This document shows positions 1 to 8,116 of a stretch of DNA of 64,000 bases, piece by piece (within the stretch, counting starts at the first letter, position 1; each line of letters begins with the position of its first letter). The position numbers and the translations under genes are program-made. Under the pieces are notes generated by a model. The model worked only from the letters and a program-made list of their open reading frames with translations, ran no database searches and was not told the origin of the DNA. This DNA comes from Demequina salsinemoris (lineage in GTDB: Bacteria; Actinomycetota; Actinomycetes; Actinomycetales; Demequinaceae): positions 124,001-188,000 of the forward strand of contig NZ_BBQZ01000005.1 of assembly GCF_000974805.1 (NCBI RefSeq). Reading direction: 5' to 3'.

Positions 1-1650
1 CCGGCCGCCGATGCGGTGGTCGGGGACGTCACCGTCGCCTCGGTCGTGAGTATCGCCGCGGCGGTCGCGGTCGCGGCGTCGGCCTGGTGGTGGGCATGGC
101 CCGGCGCCCGCACAGTGGCGTTCGTCGGCGCATCCGCCTGGACCTCGGTGCTCGCGCTCGCAGCGCTCGCCCAGGCCGCCGATCAGGATCTGGACCTGTG
201 GCGAGGCCTCGCGGTGGCCCTGGCCGCGACCGCCGCGCTGGCGCTCGGCGCCCGCTGGCGCCCGATGATCACGCTGCCAGCCCTGACCGCGGTCGTGCCC
301 GTCGTGGTGCCGGCGACCGTCGCATCGTCCACCGACGACGTGCTCGCCACGAGCCTCGCCGCGGCGGCCGCAGGCGCGGCCGCATGCTGGGCGCTCGTGC
401 TGCTCACCCCCGCGCCGCGCGCGAGGGCCGCCCTGGGCCTCGCGACCTCGGCGATCCTCACGCTTCCCGCCGTCGCGATCGCAGGATGGCGGTGGACGTC
501 ACGCCTCGGCGAGGCGTGGGACTCGGGCGACGGCGCTCCGTCGTCCTTCGCGCCAGTGATGCTGGTGGCTGTCCTCGGACTTGCGCTCCTGTCGACGCGG
601 TGGTGGCGCACGCACGCCGCCTCCATCGGTACGGCGGTCGTGATCGCGCTGCTCTGTGCGCCACCCGAGGCGTGGGCCTGGGCCGTCGCGGCCACCGCCG
701 CGCTCGTGGCCGTCGTGGCCCTCGTGGCCACGGGACCGTGGGGACGTCTCGGCCCGCGGCCGGCGCACATCCTTGCGCTCGCGGCGTCCGCGGTCGTCTG
801 GGCCGGACCGCACGCCTGGGCGCAGGCGGGCGCGCTCACCGTCTCCGCCATCGTCCTGGGAGCCCTCGCGGCCCGCGCGGTGGAACCACGAGCCGCGTAC
901 GGCCATGGCGCCGCGCTGGCTCTCGCCGCCGCCGGCTGGAGCGCATGCATCGGAGCCGACGCGCCGACCGTCGCGTCGGCGCTCGCTCTCGGCCTGTACG
1001 GCGTCGGGCTGTCGGTGATGCTGAGGTTCGACGTCGTCGCGCGGCGCGACACCGCGATCGGGCTCGCCGGCACGTCCGTCGTCGCGACGATCGTCGCGCC
1101 GCACGGCGATGCGGTGGTCGCGGTCGCGCTCACGATGCTCGTGACCTCCGCCACCTGGCTGGTCCTGCGGCGCGAGCTGGGCCGATGGTCGCGCTGGGTC
1201 GCGGGTGCCTACGCGAGCGTCGGCGTGGGGCTGCTCATCCTCAGCGCCGGCATCGACACGCTCGAGGCGTACACGCTGCTGCCCGCGGCGTGGGTGCTCG
1301 CCGAGGGCGTCGCGTGGATGCGGCGCGACCCGCAGGTGCCCAGTGTGACGGCGGTCGGGGGAGGGCTCGCGCTCGCGATCGCCCCCAGCGTCGTCGCGCT
1401 CGCGATCCAGCCGGGTGCGCTGATCCGCACCCTGCTGCTCACGCTCGCGATCGCGGGGCTCGCCTTCGCCACGGTGCTGCTGCGCTGGCTCGCGCCCGCG
1501 GTCGCGGCCGCGGGGACATCGATAGCGGTCGCCCTCGCGCAGCTCTTCGTCGCCGAGCAGCTCGTGCCTCGCTGGGTCTCGTTCGCGGTCGTCGGGGCCG
1601 TGCTGATCGTGCTCGCCGCGACCTATGAGAGGCTCAAGGAGTTGCGCTGA
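1..1650 (+). CDS. polytopic membrane protein, 5' end outside the window
   Basis: The reading frame is open from base 1, so this is probably the C-terminal part of a longer protein; the first in-window start is a GTG at 16. The roughly 545 visible residues are almost entirely alternating hydrophobic segments, perhaps 16-18 membrane helices, rich in Ala, Val and Leu. It ends in ERLKELR. A closing pattern of the type WVSFAVVGAVL...ATYER is one I associate with large actinobacterial membrane proteins of unknown function. No catalytic or binding motif is visible. A short GC hairpin (1663-1677) follows the stop. One CGCATCGTCC copy lies inside it at 321, encoding Ala-Ser-Ser. Function unknown. Confidence 0.6.
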   Translation, partial: PAADAVVGDVTVASVVSIAAAVAVAASAWWWAWPGARTVAFVGASAWTSVLALAALAQAADQDLDLWRGLAVALAATAALALGARWRPMITLPALTAVVPVVVPATVASSTDDVLATSLAAAAAGAAACWALVLLTPAPRARAALGLATSAILTLPAVAIAGWRWTSRLGEAWDSGDGAPSSFAPVMLVAVLGLALLSTRWWRTHAASIGTAVVIALLCAPPEAWAWAVAATAALVAVVALVATGPWGRLGPRPAHILALAASAVVWAGPHAWAQAGALTVSAIVLGALAARAVEPRAAYGHGAALALAAAGWSACIGADAPTVASALALGLYGVGLSVMLRFDVVARRDTAIGLAGTSVVATIVAPHGDAVVAVALTMLVTSATWLVLRRELGRWSRWVAGAYASVGVGLLILSAGIDTLEAYTLLPAAWVLAEGVAWMRRDPQVPSVTAVGGGLALAIAPSVVALAIQPGALIRTLLLTLAIAGLAFATVLLRWLAPAVAAAGTSIAVALAQLFVAEQLVPRWVSFAVVGAVLIVLAATYERLKELR

Positions 1651-1680
1651 GAGCACGCCGGAGCGGGTCCGACCCGCCGA

Positions 1681-1710
1681 TTTCGCAGATCGTCCGACGT
1701 CTGCTAATGT
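1681..1710 (+). promoter_or_regulatory. putative tRNA-Lys promoter
   Basis: A -35-like TTTCGC at 1681-1686 is followed after 18 bases by a -10-like TAATGT at 1705-1710. The tRNA starts 16 bases further on. The region is less GC-rich than its surroundings. Inferred from sequence only. Confidence 0.45.
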
Positions 1711-1725
1711 TGTCTCTCGTCGCAA

Positions 1726-1798
<73 letters not shown>

Positions 1799-1806
1799 CC
1801 AGACAC

Positions 1807-1836
1807 GAAGGCCCGGTCCAGATGGACCGGGCCTTC
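1807..1836. terminator. rho-independent terminator, possibly bidirectional
   Basis: A perfect 13-bp stem (GAAGGCCCGGTCC and its complement) with a 4-base loop lies 6 bases after tRNA-Lys and 17 bases from the stop of the convergent gene. It can fold on either strand. There is no long T tract, only TCGTCGTT. Confidence 0.85.
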
Positions 1837-1852
1837 GTCGTTCCCGCGACCG

Positions 1853-2365
1853 TCAGTCGCGCTCGATCCAGCGGTCGATCGACCAGGTGAGCGCGAGCGC
1901 GATCGGCACGTCGAAGCCGTCGGCGACGTCGAGCGTGTAGGTGTCGCGGACCGACAGCCACTTCTGGGTGATCTGCACGACGACGTTGCCCTGCTCGTCC
2001 TTGAGCGAGTAGTCCTTCTCGATGAGGTTGCCCTCCATGAGGAGGCTCTTGCCGCCCTCGAGCATGACCTCGATCTTGTCCTTGATGAAGGAGAACGGCT
2101 TCGCGTGCAGATAGGCGAGGGGGCTGCCCTCGGCGTCGGAGATGGTGATGCGCTTGGGGAAGGCGAGCATCTCGCCGCGGACGGACGCCACGACGGCGCC
2201 GGAGGCGTCGAGGATGTCCGCCTTGGGGCGGATCCCGATCTTGCCGTCGACGAGGTAGAGCTCCGCCTCGGTCTCGGGCTCCAGCACCTTGAAGTCGCGA
2301 CCGGCTCCGAACTTGCTCTTCATCAGCAGGCGGGTGTAGCCGGCGGGTGCGGCGGGAACGTCCAT
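1853..2365 (-). CDS. LURP-one-related / scramblase-like family protein
   Basis: The 170-aa protein has the beta-rich layout of the LURP-one-related (LOR) family, which shares a fold with Tubby and phospholipid scramblases. It starts MKSKFGAGRDFKVLEPETE, has a central DAEGSPLAYLHAK strand, and ends with a hydrophobic helix around FDVPIALALTWSIDRW. Families of this fold bind membrane lipid or anchor to membranes, but the bacterial members have no agreed function. The ATG at 2365 is preceded by GAGAGGA, a good ribosome site. It is monocistronic, between a shared terminator and its own promoter. Confidence 0.75.
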   Translation of the reverse strand: MDVPAAPAGYTRLLMKSKFGAGRDFKVLEPETEAELYLVDGKIGIRPKADILDASGAVVASVRGEMLAFPKRITISDAEGSPLAYLHAKPFSFIKDKIEVMLEGGKSLLMEGNLIEKDYSLKDEQGNVVVQITQKWLSVRDTYTLDVADGFDVPIALALTWSIDRWIERD

Positions 2366-2384
2366 CGGTGGGATCCTCTCGTGT

Positions 2385-2402
2385 GCGTCATTCCTGACGC
2401 TA
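2385..2402 (-). promoter_or_regulatory. -10 box overlapped by an inverted repeat
   Basis: On the minus strand a -10-like TAGCGT (2402-2397) overlaps a perfect inverted repeat GCGTCA-4-TGACGC (2385-2400). The start codon lies about 20 bases downstream. The overlap suggests a repressor site for the LURP-one-like gene; the regulator is unknown. Confidence 0.4.
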
Positions 2403-2439
2403 CCGGGTGGGATGCCCTGGTGTCATGAAGGTGGGCGTG

Positions 2440-3225
2440 TCAGCCGACCGGCCGTTCCTTCGAGGAGGGCGGGACCGCGTCCCCAGCGTCGGACGCATCG
2501 TCCGTGTCGCCGTTGCCGTTGCCGTTGTCGCGCGATCCGAGCCGTTCGCGGTACTCGTTCGTCCAGGTCTTCCAGCGCTCGCGGCGAGACCCGCGTCCCG
2601 CCTGCTGCTCGGCCTCGCGTTCGAGCCGCTTGGACGTCTGCAGGAGGCCCTTGTGCTTGCGGCGGCGACGGCCGTTGGAGACGATCCGGTACAGGGCGGC
2701 GATCAGGACGACGAAGACCACCACGACGAGCACGGGGATGAAGATCGCGAGGAACGACAGCGCGACCGCGATCGCGTCCTCCGCGAACGATGCCAAGGGT
2801 GCCCCAGTGCCGCCGGTCGACGCGTTGATCGTGGGTCTGGAGGCGGTCTTGGACACGTGGACGATGCCGGCGATCACCGCGCCGACGATGCCCGCGATGA
2901 GGGGGTTCTCGGTCCAGAACACGTGGCCGTCGAACTCGGCGGCGGCCGCGCTCGCGGCGAAGATCACGCCACCCACGAGCGGGCGCACCGCGGTCTGGAT
3001 GAGGTCGTTCACGGTGTCGACGCCGGGGATCTTGTCGAGCACGATCTCGGCGGCGAGGAGCATGAGCCCGATGATGATCGCGGGCCACGACTGGAGCCAC
3101 ATGAGCTGCTCGGGCAGCTGCATCACGTCGGTGAAGCGCGCGAACACGCCCACCATGACGAGCGGGATGAAGGCGTTGAGGCCCGCCGCCGCGGAGAGCC
3201 CGGCTCCGGTCAGTGCGGCGAACAT
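2440..3225 (-). CDS. DUF4126 family membrane protein
   Basis: 261 aa. It begins MFAALTGAGLSAAAGLNAFIPL, the typical glycine/alanine-rich first helix of DUF4126 proteins, and continues with about five to six membrane segments and a conserved DKIPGVDTVND loop. A Lys/Arg-rich cytosolic tail starts near residue 190 (NGRRRRKHKGLLQ) and ends in an acidic, Asp/Gly-rich stretch. The tail carries one GGACGATGCG copy (2494-2503), encoding Asp-Asp-Ala. AGGAGG lies 6 bases before the ATG. Members often sit near transport or envelope genes, but no activity is established. Confidence 0.8.
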   Translation of the reverse strand: MFAALTGAGLSAAAGLNAFIPLVMVGVFARFTDVMQLPEQLMWLQSWPAIIIGLMLLAAEIVLDKIPGVDTVNDLIQTAVRPLVGGVIFAASAAAAEFDGHVFWTENPLIAGIVGAVIAGIVHVSKTASRPTINASTGGTGAPLASFAEDAIAVALSFLAIFIPVLVVVVFVVLIAALYRIVSNGRRRRKHKGLLQTSKRLEREAEQQAGRGSRRERWKTWTNEYRERLGSRDNGNGNGDTDDASDAGDAVPPSSKERPVG

Positions 3226-3310
3226 GTGAACCTCCTGGGTCGGTCGCCCCTGCGGGCGTGCACTGCACCACGATAGCGTTCGGCCGCCTCAGAGGGCGGC
3301 CCCGGAGACG

Positions 3311-3344
3311 CGAGAGGCCCCCGGCCTGAGCCGGGGGCCTCTCG
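3311..3344 (-). terminator. terminator after tRNA-His
   Basis: A perfect 15-bp stem (CGAGAGGCCCCCGGC and its complement) with a CTGA loop starts 8 bases after the tRNA-His CCA on the minus strand. There is no T tract, as with the other strong stems in this window. Confidence 0.85.
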
Positions 3345-3354
3345 ACCTCCATGG

Positions 3355-3428
3355 GGTGGCTGACGGGACTTGAACCCGCGGCCCTCGCGACCACAACGCG
3401 ATGCTCTACCTGCTGAGCTACAGCCACC
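3355..3428 (-). tRNA. tRNA-His (anticodon GTG)
   Basis: The minus-strand cloverleaf has acceptor GTGGCTG pairing with CAGCCAC, anticodon loop TTGTGGT, and T-arm GGTTCAAGTCC. The extra G-1 at 3428 faces discriminator C73 at 3355, the hallmark of bacterial tRNA-His. CCA is encoded at 3354-3352. Confidence 0.97.
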
Positions 3429-3497
3429 ATCGGCCCCTCAAGAGAAGGGCCAGCGAAAAGTGTACCGTGCCGCAGCGGGTGGTGAGGACCGTTCGGC

Positions 3498-4136
3498 TCA
3501 ATCGGCGGCTTCGGCCGCCTTCTCGGCGCCCTCGGCTGAGGGGTGCACGACCCGCTCGGCCGAAGCGCGGGCCTCGTCGGAATCCGGTCCGGGAAGCGGG
3601 ACGAGCACGGTCTCGCGGTAGTAGCGCAGCTCGGCGATCGAGTCCTGGATGTCGCCGAGCGCGCGGTGGTTCCCCGTCTTGTCGGGGGCGTGGAAGAACA
3701 CGCGGGGGTACCAGCGGCGGACCAGCTCCTTGAGCGAGCTGACGTCGACGACGCGGTAGTGGAGGCGCTCCATGAGCTGGGGCATGTCGCGTTCGAGGAA
3801 GGCCTTGTCCATGCCGACGGTGTTGCCTGCGAGCGGCGGGCGCGCGCCTGCGGGGATGTGCTTGTTGACGTAGGCGAGGACCTGCTGCTGCGCGTCCTCC
3901 ATGGTGGTGCCGTGCTCGAGCTCGGGCAGCAGTCCGGACGTCTCATGCATCTTGGTCACGAAGTCGTTCATCTGCTCGACCGCGCCGGCCGGTGGTCGGA
4001 TCACCACGGACACCCCTTCGCCGAGCACATTGAGCTCGGCGTCGGTGACCAGGCACGCGACCTCGACGAGCGCGTCGTTCTCGAGGTCCAGCCCGGTCAT
4101 CTCGCAGTCGATCCAGACGAGTTGATCAGAAGCCAT
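3498..4136 (-). CDS. orn: oligoribonuclease
   Basis: 212 aa, DEDDh-type 3'-5' exoribonuclease that finishes RNA decay by degrading 2-5-nt oligoribonucleotides, including pGpG from cyclic-di-GMP breakdown. Expected catalytic residues are present: D10 and E12 in WIDCEMTG, D110 in NTVGMDKAF, H157 and D162 in GNHRALGD. The family is about 180 aa; residues 181-212 are an extra Ala/Glu-rich tail. A TAGAGT hexamer at 4143-4148 ends 6 bases before the ATG, so the mRNA may be leaderless. Its role in pGpG removal is relevant because four diguanylate cyclases lie elsewhere in this window. Confidence 0.96.
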   Translation of the reverse strand: MASDQLVWIDCEMTGLDLENDALVEVACLVTDAELNVLGEGVSVVIRPPAGAVEQMNDFVTKMHETSGLLPELEHGTTMEDAQQQVLAYVNKHIPAGARPPLAGNTVGMDKAFLERDMPQLMERLHYRVVDVSSLKELVRRWYPRVFFHAPDKTGNHRALGDIQDSIAELRYYRETVLVPLPGPDSDEARASAERVVHPSAEGAEKAAEAAD

Positions 4137-4171
4137 GCCTTCACTCTAGGGGGTGGGGCCGACATCTCCTC

Positions 4172-4216
4172 TTGACGGGGACATGGTTGCATGGTTAGTT
4201 AGTTGAGTAACTAACT
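4172..4216 (+). promoter_or_regulatory. promoter and operator of the YtrA-type ABC operon
   Basis: TTGACG (4172-4177) and a -10-like TTAGTT (4195-4200) are 17 bases apart. The -10 is overlapped by the perfect inverted repeat AGTTAGTT-GAGT-AACTAACT (4197-4216). This fits autorepression by the first gene product, a GntR/YtrA-type protein. A ribosome site GGGAGG (4221-4226) follows. The AT-rich palindrome stands out sharply in this 70% GC context. Confidence 0.75.
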
Positions 4217-4230
4217 GACAGGGAGGGTGC

Positions 4231-4587
4231 ATGGACGACGGAAGGCCGCTGTTCCTGCAGATCGCCGAGGCGCTCGAGTCCGCGATCCTGGACGGCTCCA
4301 TGCCCGAGGGCGCGCAGGTGCCCTCGATCAACGAGCTCGCGGCCTTCCACCGCATCAATCCGGCCACCGCGCTCAAGGGCGTGAACCGGCTCGTCGATGC
4401 GGGGGTCCTGCACAAGCGGAGGGGAGTGGGCATGTTCGTCACCGAGGGGGCCCGCGGGGCCCTGCTGGAGGCCAGGCGAGGCGAGTTCGCCGCGGAGCAC
4501 GTCGCCCCGCTGGTGTCCCGAGCGCAGGCGCTGGGGATCGGCGCGGACGAGCTCGCGGCGATGATCACGAAGGAGATGGGGCGATGA
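4231..4587 (+). CDS. GntR-family regulator, YtrA subfamily
   Basis: 118 aa: a winged helix-turn-helix (residues about 10-75, PLFLQIAEALESAILDG...GVLHKRRGVGMFV) followed by only about 45 residues of helical tail. This is the short effector domain of the YtrA subfamily, which typically represses a downstream ABC transporter. The recognition helix is near INPATALKGVNRLVDAG. It overlaps the next gene by ATGA. The palindrome at 4197-4216 is its likely binding site. The inducer cannot be told from sequence; relatives respond to cell-envelope-active peptides or other envelope stress. Confidence 0.9.
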   Translation: MDDGRPLFLQIAEALESAILDGSMPEGAQVPSINELAAFHRINPATALKGVNRLVDAGVLHKRRGVGMFVTEGARGALLEARRGEFAAEHVAPLVSRAQALGIGADELAAMITKEMGR

Positions 4588-5471
4588 GCGCGATCCTTGA
4601 GGCACAGGGCCTCACGCGACGGTTCGGGGATGTCGTCGCGCTCGACGACGTCACCTTCCGGCTCGACGAGCCCGGCATCCACGGTCTTCTCGGACGCAAC
4701 GGTGCCGGCAAGACGACCCTCATGAACCTGCTCACAGGGCAGGACCTCCCGACCTCCGGCCGGGCGCTCCTGCACGGCCACGACCCCGCCGCCGGTGCGC
4801 ACGGCTTCGGCCGCGTCGCGTTCATCAAGGAGTCGCAGGCGTACCCCGAGGGCTTCAAGGGGCGTCACGTCCTCAGGGCAGCGGCGGCGGTGTACCCGCG
4901 ATGGGACGACGCGTACGCCGCCCGCCTGGTCCACGAGTTCCAGGCGCCGCTCGACCGCTACATGAAGAAGCTGTCGCGGGGTCAGCGCTCGGCCGTGGGC
5001 GCGATCGTCGCGCTCGCGTCGCGGGCGGATGTCACGCTTCTCGACGAGCCGTACGCCGGGCTCGACGCGGTCGCGAGGCAGATGCTCTACGAACGACTCA
5101 TCGAGGACTTCGGCGAGCACCCTCGCGTCATCGTCATGTCGACGCATCTGATCGATGAGGCCGCAGACCTGTTCGAGCGCGTCCTCGTGCTCGACAAGGG
5201 CGCGCTCCTCATCGATGAGGACGCCGACACCCTGCGAGGCTCCGCCGTGCGCATCGTCGGCCCCGCGAGCGTGGTCGAGGAGACCGCGAACGGGTACGCC
5301 GTGCTCCACCGCGAGGCGCTCGGAGGCACGGCCGCCCTCACCCTCGACAGCGCCGACGAGGGCCTGCGCCGCGCCGCGGTCGACGCCGGCCTCGAGCTGG
5401 CTCCCGTCTCGCTTCAGCAGCTCATCGTGCGCCGCACCGGCGTCACCGTCCGCGAGGAGATCGCCTCATGA
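4584..5471 (+). CDS. ABC transporter ATP-binding protein (YtrB-like)
   Basis: 295 aa. Walker A GRNGAGKT (about residue 38), an LSRGQ signature, Walker B VTLLDEPYAGLD and the switch His in STHLIDEA are all visible. The C-terminal 80 residues have a regulatory-like extension seen in YtrB/CcmA-type exporters. It pairs with the downstream membrane protein, to which it is coupled by a 4-base ATGA overlap, and with the GntR gene upstream by the same arrangement. A drug or peptide efflux or envelope-stress role is inferred from this gene order only. Confidence 0.9.
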   Translation: MSAILEAQGLTRRFGDVVALDDVTFRLDEPGIHGLLGRNGAGKTTLMNLLTGQDLPTSGRALLHGHDPAAGAHGFGRVAFIKESQAYPEGFKGRHVLRAAAAVYPRWDDAYAARLVHEFQAPLDRYMKKLSRGQRSAVGAIVALASRADVTLLDEPYAGLDAVARQMLYERLIEDFGEHPRVIVMSTHLIDEAADLFERVLVLDKGALLIDEDADTLRGSAVRIVGPASVVEETANGYAVLHREALGGTAALTLDSADEGLRRAAVDAGLELAPVSLQQLIVRRTGVTVREEIAS

Positions 5472-6244
5472 CCACCATCGAATCCGTCCCAGGTGCAACG
5501 GTCCCCGACCTCGCGCCCCTCGCCCGCCGCATCGGCGCTGTCCTGCGGATCCATCTCGCGGGGCCGTTCCTGACGCTCATCCAGCCGTGGATCGTCACCG
5601 CGGTGATCTTCGCGGTCAACCTCGCCGTCTACGGGATGATCGCTTACGCGGCGGGCGGCGTGTCGGCGATCGACGACGACGCCTTCAAGCACGGCGGCTC
5701 CGTGAGCTGGGTCTTCGTGTTCATGATCGTCGTCGCGGTGCAGGCGATGCACTTCACGTTCCGCTTCGCGCTGGGCCTGTCGATCGACCGTCGCGACTAC
5801 TACCTGGGCACGCTCGCCTTCTTCGGCATGCTCGCGGTGACGTACTCCATCGGGCTGACGCTGTGCGCCGGGTTCGAGCGTGTCACCGGTGGGTGGTGGC
5901 TGAACGCGGCCTTCTTCGCCCCTATCCCGCTCGACACCGCGCCTCTCGTCACCGTCGCCTACGTGTTCGTCGTCGGGTTCCTGCTCGCGTTCGCCGTGGG
6001 CGCGTTCTCCGCGTCGGTGTGGGTGCGATGGGGAGCGCGAGGGCTGTACTGGTACTTCGGGATCCTCGCGTTCGCGGTCGTCGGCCTCCTGTGGAGCATC
6101 ACCGCCGCCGGGGCGTGGGGAGACGTGTGGGAGTTCCTCTCGCTGACATCCCTCGCGGAGATCGCCACGTGGGCGCTGCCGCTTGTGGCGGTGTGCGCGG
6201 CGGGCGGCTGGCTCCTCCTGCGCAGGGCGCCGCTCAGCGCGTGA
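5468..6244 (+). CDS. ABC transporter membrane subunit
   Basis: 258 aa with about six hydrophobic helices (first near residues 37-62; last near the C-terminus, WALPLVAVCAAGGWLLL). It has no recognised enzymatic motif. The FRFALGLSIDRRDYYLG segment, with its conserved 'G-(I/L)-S-R-R-(D/E)-(Y/F)' pattern, is typical of membrane partners of YtrB-type ATPases. It is translationally coupled to the ATPase, and its stop ends one base before the stop of the convergent OYE gene. Confidence 0.85.
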   Translation: MTTIESVPGATVPDLAPLARRIGAVLRIHLAGPFLTLIQPWIVTAVIFAVNLAVYGMIAYAAGGVSAIDDDAFKHGGSVSWVFVFMIVVAVQAMHFTFRFALGLSIDRRDYYLGTLAFFGMLAVTYSIGLTLCAGFERVTGGWWLNAAFFAPIPLDTAPLVTVAYVFVVGFLLAFAVGAFSASVWVRWGARGLYWYFGILAFAVVGLLWSITAAGAWGDVWEFLSLTSLAEIATWALPLVAVCAAGGWLLLRRAPLSA

Positions 6245-6245
6245 G

Positions 6246-7352
6246 TCAGCCCTCGTCGGTCGGCACGCGGCGAGCCGCGAACGTGCCGCGCAGGAACTGC
6301 TTGGGCCAGTAGTCGATCTCGACGCCCAGCTCGTGCGCGGCGCGCAGCGGGAAGTGCGGGTCACGGAGGAACTCGCGGCCCGCGAACACGGCCGACGCCT
6401 TGCCCTCGGAGATGATCAGGTCCGCCTGCTTGGCGTCCACGATCTCGCCGACGGCGCCGGTGATGATCCCTGCGCGGTCGTACACCGCCTTCGAGTGAGG
6501 CACCTGGTAGCCGGGGCCCGTGGGGATCTGCGCGCCGGGGACGAGGCCGCCGGTCGAGACGTCGATCATGTCGACGCCCGCCTCGCGCAGCCACGTCGCG
6601 ACGGTCACGGTGTCCTCGAGGGTCCAGCCCTCGGGCTCCATCCAGTCGGTCGCGGACATGCGGACCAGGACGGGGACGTCGGGGCCGGCGATCGCGCGGA
6701 CCTCCTTCGCGATGGCCAGGAGCAGGCGCGAGCGGTTGACGATCGAGCCGCCGTACTCGTCCTCTCGGTCGTTGGACAGCGGGGAGAGGAACTGGTGGAC
6801 CAGGTAGCCGTGCGCGGCGTGGATCTCGAGCACGTCGAAGCCCGCCTTGAGCGCGCGCGCCGCCGACTGGCCGAACGCGTAGACGATGTCGTTGATCTCG
6901 TCGGACGAGAGCCCGTTCGGCTCGTCGTAGCCCGGGAAGGCGATCGGGGAGGGGGCGACCGTCGTCCATCCGCCCTGGTCCTTCGGCACGGTGCCGTTGC
7001 CCACCCACGGGCGCTCGCTCGACGCCTTGCGGCCCGCGTGCGCGAGCTGGATGCCGGCCTTGGCGCCCTGCGAGTGGATGAAGTCGACGATGCGCGTCCA
7101 CGAGTCCTGCTGCTCGTCGCTCCACAGCCCCGGGCACCACGGAGTGATGCGGCCCTCGGGGACCACGCCGGTCGCCTCGGCCATCACGAGCCCCGCGCCG
7201 CCCTGGGCGTACGAGCCGAGCTCCACGAGGTGCCAGTCCGTGGGGACGCCGTCCTGCGCGTCGCACGAGTACTGGCACATCGGGCTGACCCACAGGCGGT
7301 TGCGGAAGTCGACGGAACGGATCGTCAGGGGACTGAACAGCGTGGAGGTCAT
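6246..7352 (-). CDS. namA: Old Yellow Enzyme, YqjM/NamA class
   Basis: 368-aa FMN-dependent NAD(P)H:flavin oxidoreductase that reduces alpha,beta-unsaturated carbonyls, quinones and similar electrophiles. The N-terminal VSPMCQYS places Cys26 and Tyr28 exactly where YqjM has its redox-tuning Cys and substrate Tyr. The substrate-binding HAGRKAS loop and the FMN phosphate-binding segment are also present. It lies 70 bases downstream of a TetR gene on the same strand, an arrangement common for electrophile-inducible OYEs. Confidence 0.94.
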   Translation of the reverse strand: MTSTLFSPLTIRSVDFRNRLWVSPMCQYSCDAQDGVPTDWHLVELGSYAQGGAGLVMAEATGVVPEGRITPWCPGLWSDEQQDSWTRIVDFIHSQGAKAGIQLAHAGRKASSERPWVGNGTVPKDQGGWTTVAPSPIAFPGYDEPNGLSSDEINDIVYAFGQSAARALKAGFDVLEIHAAHGYLVHQFLSPLSNDREDEYGGSIVNRSRLLLAIAKEVRAIAGPDVPVLVRMSATDWMEPEGWTLEDTVTVATWLREAGVDMIDVSTGGLVPGAQIPTGPGYQVPHSKAVYDRAGIITGAVGEIVDAKQADLIISEGKASAVFAGREFLRDPHFPLRAAHELGVEIDYWPKQFLRGTFAARRVPTDEG

Positions 7353-7364
7353 GCGGCCATCCTG

Positions 7365-7379
7365 TCGTACATCGTGCGA
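7365..7379 (-). promoter_or_regulatory. candidate TetR operator before namA
   Basis: A short inverted repeat TCGTAC-ATC-GTGCGA (5 of 6 pairs) lies 13 bases upstream of the namA ATG, in an AT-richer patch. It is a plausible site for the TetR protein encoded just upstream. Inferred from position and symmetry. Confidence 0.35.
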
Positions 7380-7422
7380 TTTGCGAACAGTCGCGCGCCG
7401 ACGGGGATGAACCCGCGTCCGG

Positions 7423-8031
7423 TCACGCCGTCGGGGCGTTGGCGAGATCGAACCAGTAGCGCGGCGTGGCCTCGATGAGGAAGTCCGATGCGGCGTCGCG
7501 GTCGCGCGGCTCGGGGGAGAGCAGCCACGCCCGCAGCGCGCCGACCAGGCCGTGGCTCGTGAAGGCCACCTCCATCTCGAGGTGGAGCCTCTCGCCCGGG
7601 TCCTGGAACCGGTGCGGTGCCGACGCCTCGGCGAAGTCCAGCAGCGAGCTCTCGATGTGCCGTGCGAGCATCGCCTGCATCGCGGTGCCGCGATTGGCCT
7701 TGGTGGGGGCGAGCGCCATGCGGTAGACGTCCTGGTGCTCCTCGACGTGCGTGAGCAGCGCCATCTCCGACTTGCGCCACTCGGCCTCGAGGTCGCCGCC
7801 CACGAAGCCGCGCAGGAAGTCGGCGCGCACCCTGTCGAGGCCCGCGGCCAGGACGCGGCCCAGGAGCTCCTCGGGAGACTCGGCGTGGTTGTAGAACGTC
7901 GCGCGCGAGACGTGGGCCGCGCGAGCGATCTCGCTCACGGAGAGCTCCTCGATGGGACGCTCGGCGGCGAGCTGGAGCACGGCGGTCTCGAGCGCGGTGG
8001 CGCTGCGAGCGAAGCGAGGGTCGACAGTCAT
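7423..8031 (-). CDS. TetR-family transcriptional regulator
   Basis: 202 aa. The N-terminal helix-turn-helix is clear: LSVSEIARAAHVSRATFYNH, followed by AESPEELLGRVL. The C-terminal ligand domain is not assignable to a subfamily. I chose the ATG at 8031 because a TAGGGT box (8044-8039) ends 7 bases before it, giving a leaderless transcript; a GTG at 8040 lies inside that promoter. It probably controls namA and itself. Confidence 0.9.
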   Translation of the reverse strand: MTVDPRFARSATALETAVLQLAAERPIEELSVSEIARAAHVSRATFYNHAESPEELLGRVLAAGLDRVRADFLRGFVGGDLEAEWRKSEMALLTHVEEHQDVYRMALAPTKANRGTAMQAMLARHIESSLLDFAEASAPHRFQDPGERLHLEMEVAFTSHGLVGALRAWLLSPEPRDRDAASDFLIEATPRYWFDLANAPTA

Positions 8032-8038
8032 ATTTGAC

Positions 8039-8044
8039 ACCCTA
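8039..8044 (-). promoter_or_regulatory. -10 box of the tetR-namA unit
   Basis: TAGGGT on the minus strand, a common actinobacterial -10 form, lies 7 bases before the ATG at 8031. The transcript would begin at or next to the start codon. Confidence 0.5.
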
Positions 8045-8069
8045 GCCCTATCTGTCGCGTGTATGGCAG

Positions 8070-8100
8070 AGGCCCCCCGCCCGAGTCGGACAGGGGGCCT
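8070..8100 (-). terminator. terminator of the pntAB operon
   Basis: An AGGCCCCC stem and its complement with a 15-base partly paired loop lies 17 bases after the pntB stop and before the tetR promoter, on the minus strand. Confidence 0.75.
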
Positions 8101-8116
8101 TGCGAACTGGTTCGGA

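Noticed and set aside
499-1725. Long open frames antisense to real genes (also e.g. 11207-13816, 19297-21315, 23945-26470, 37693-40197)
   Set aside because: They run opposite well-recognised genes, are rich in Arg, Ala, Gly and Pro, show no domain, and arise because stop codons are rare at 70% GC.
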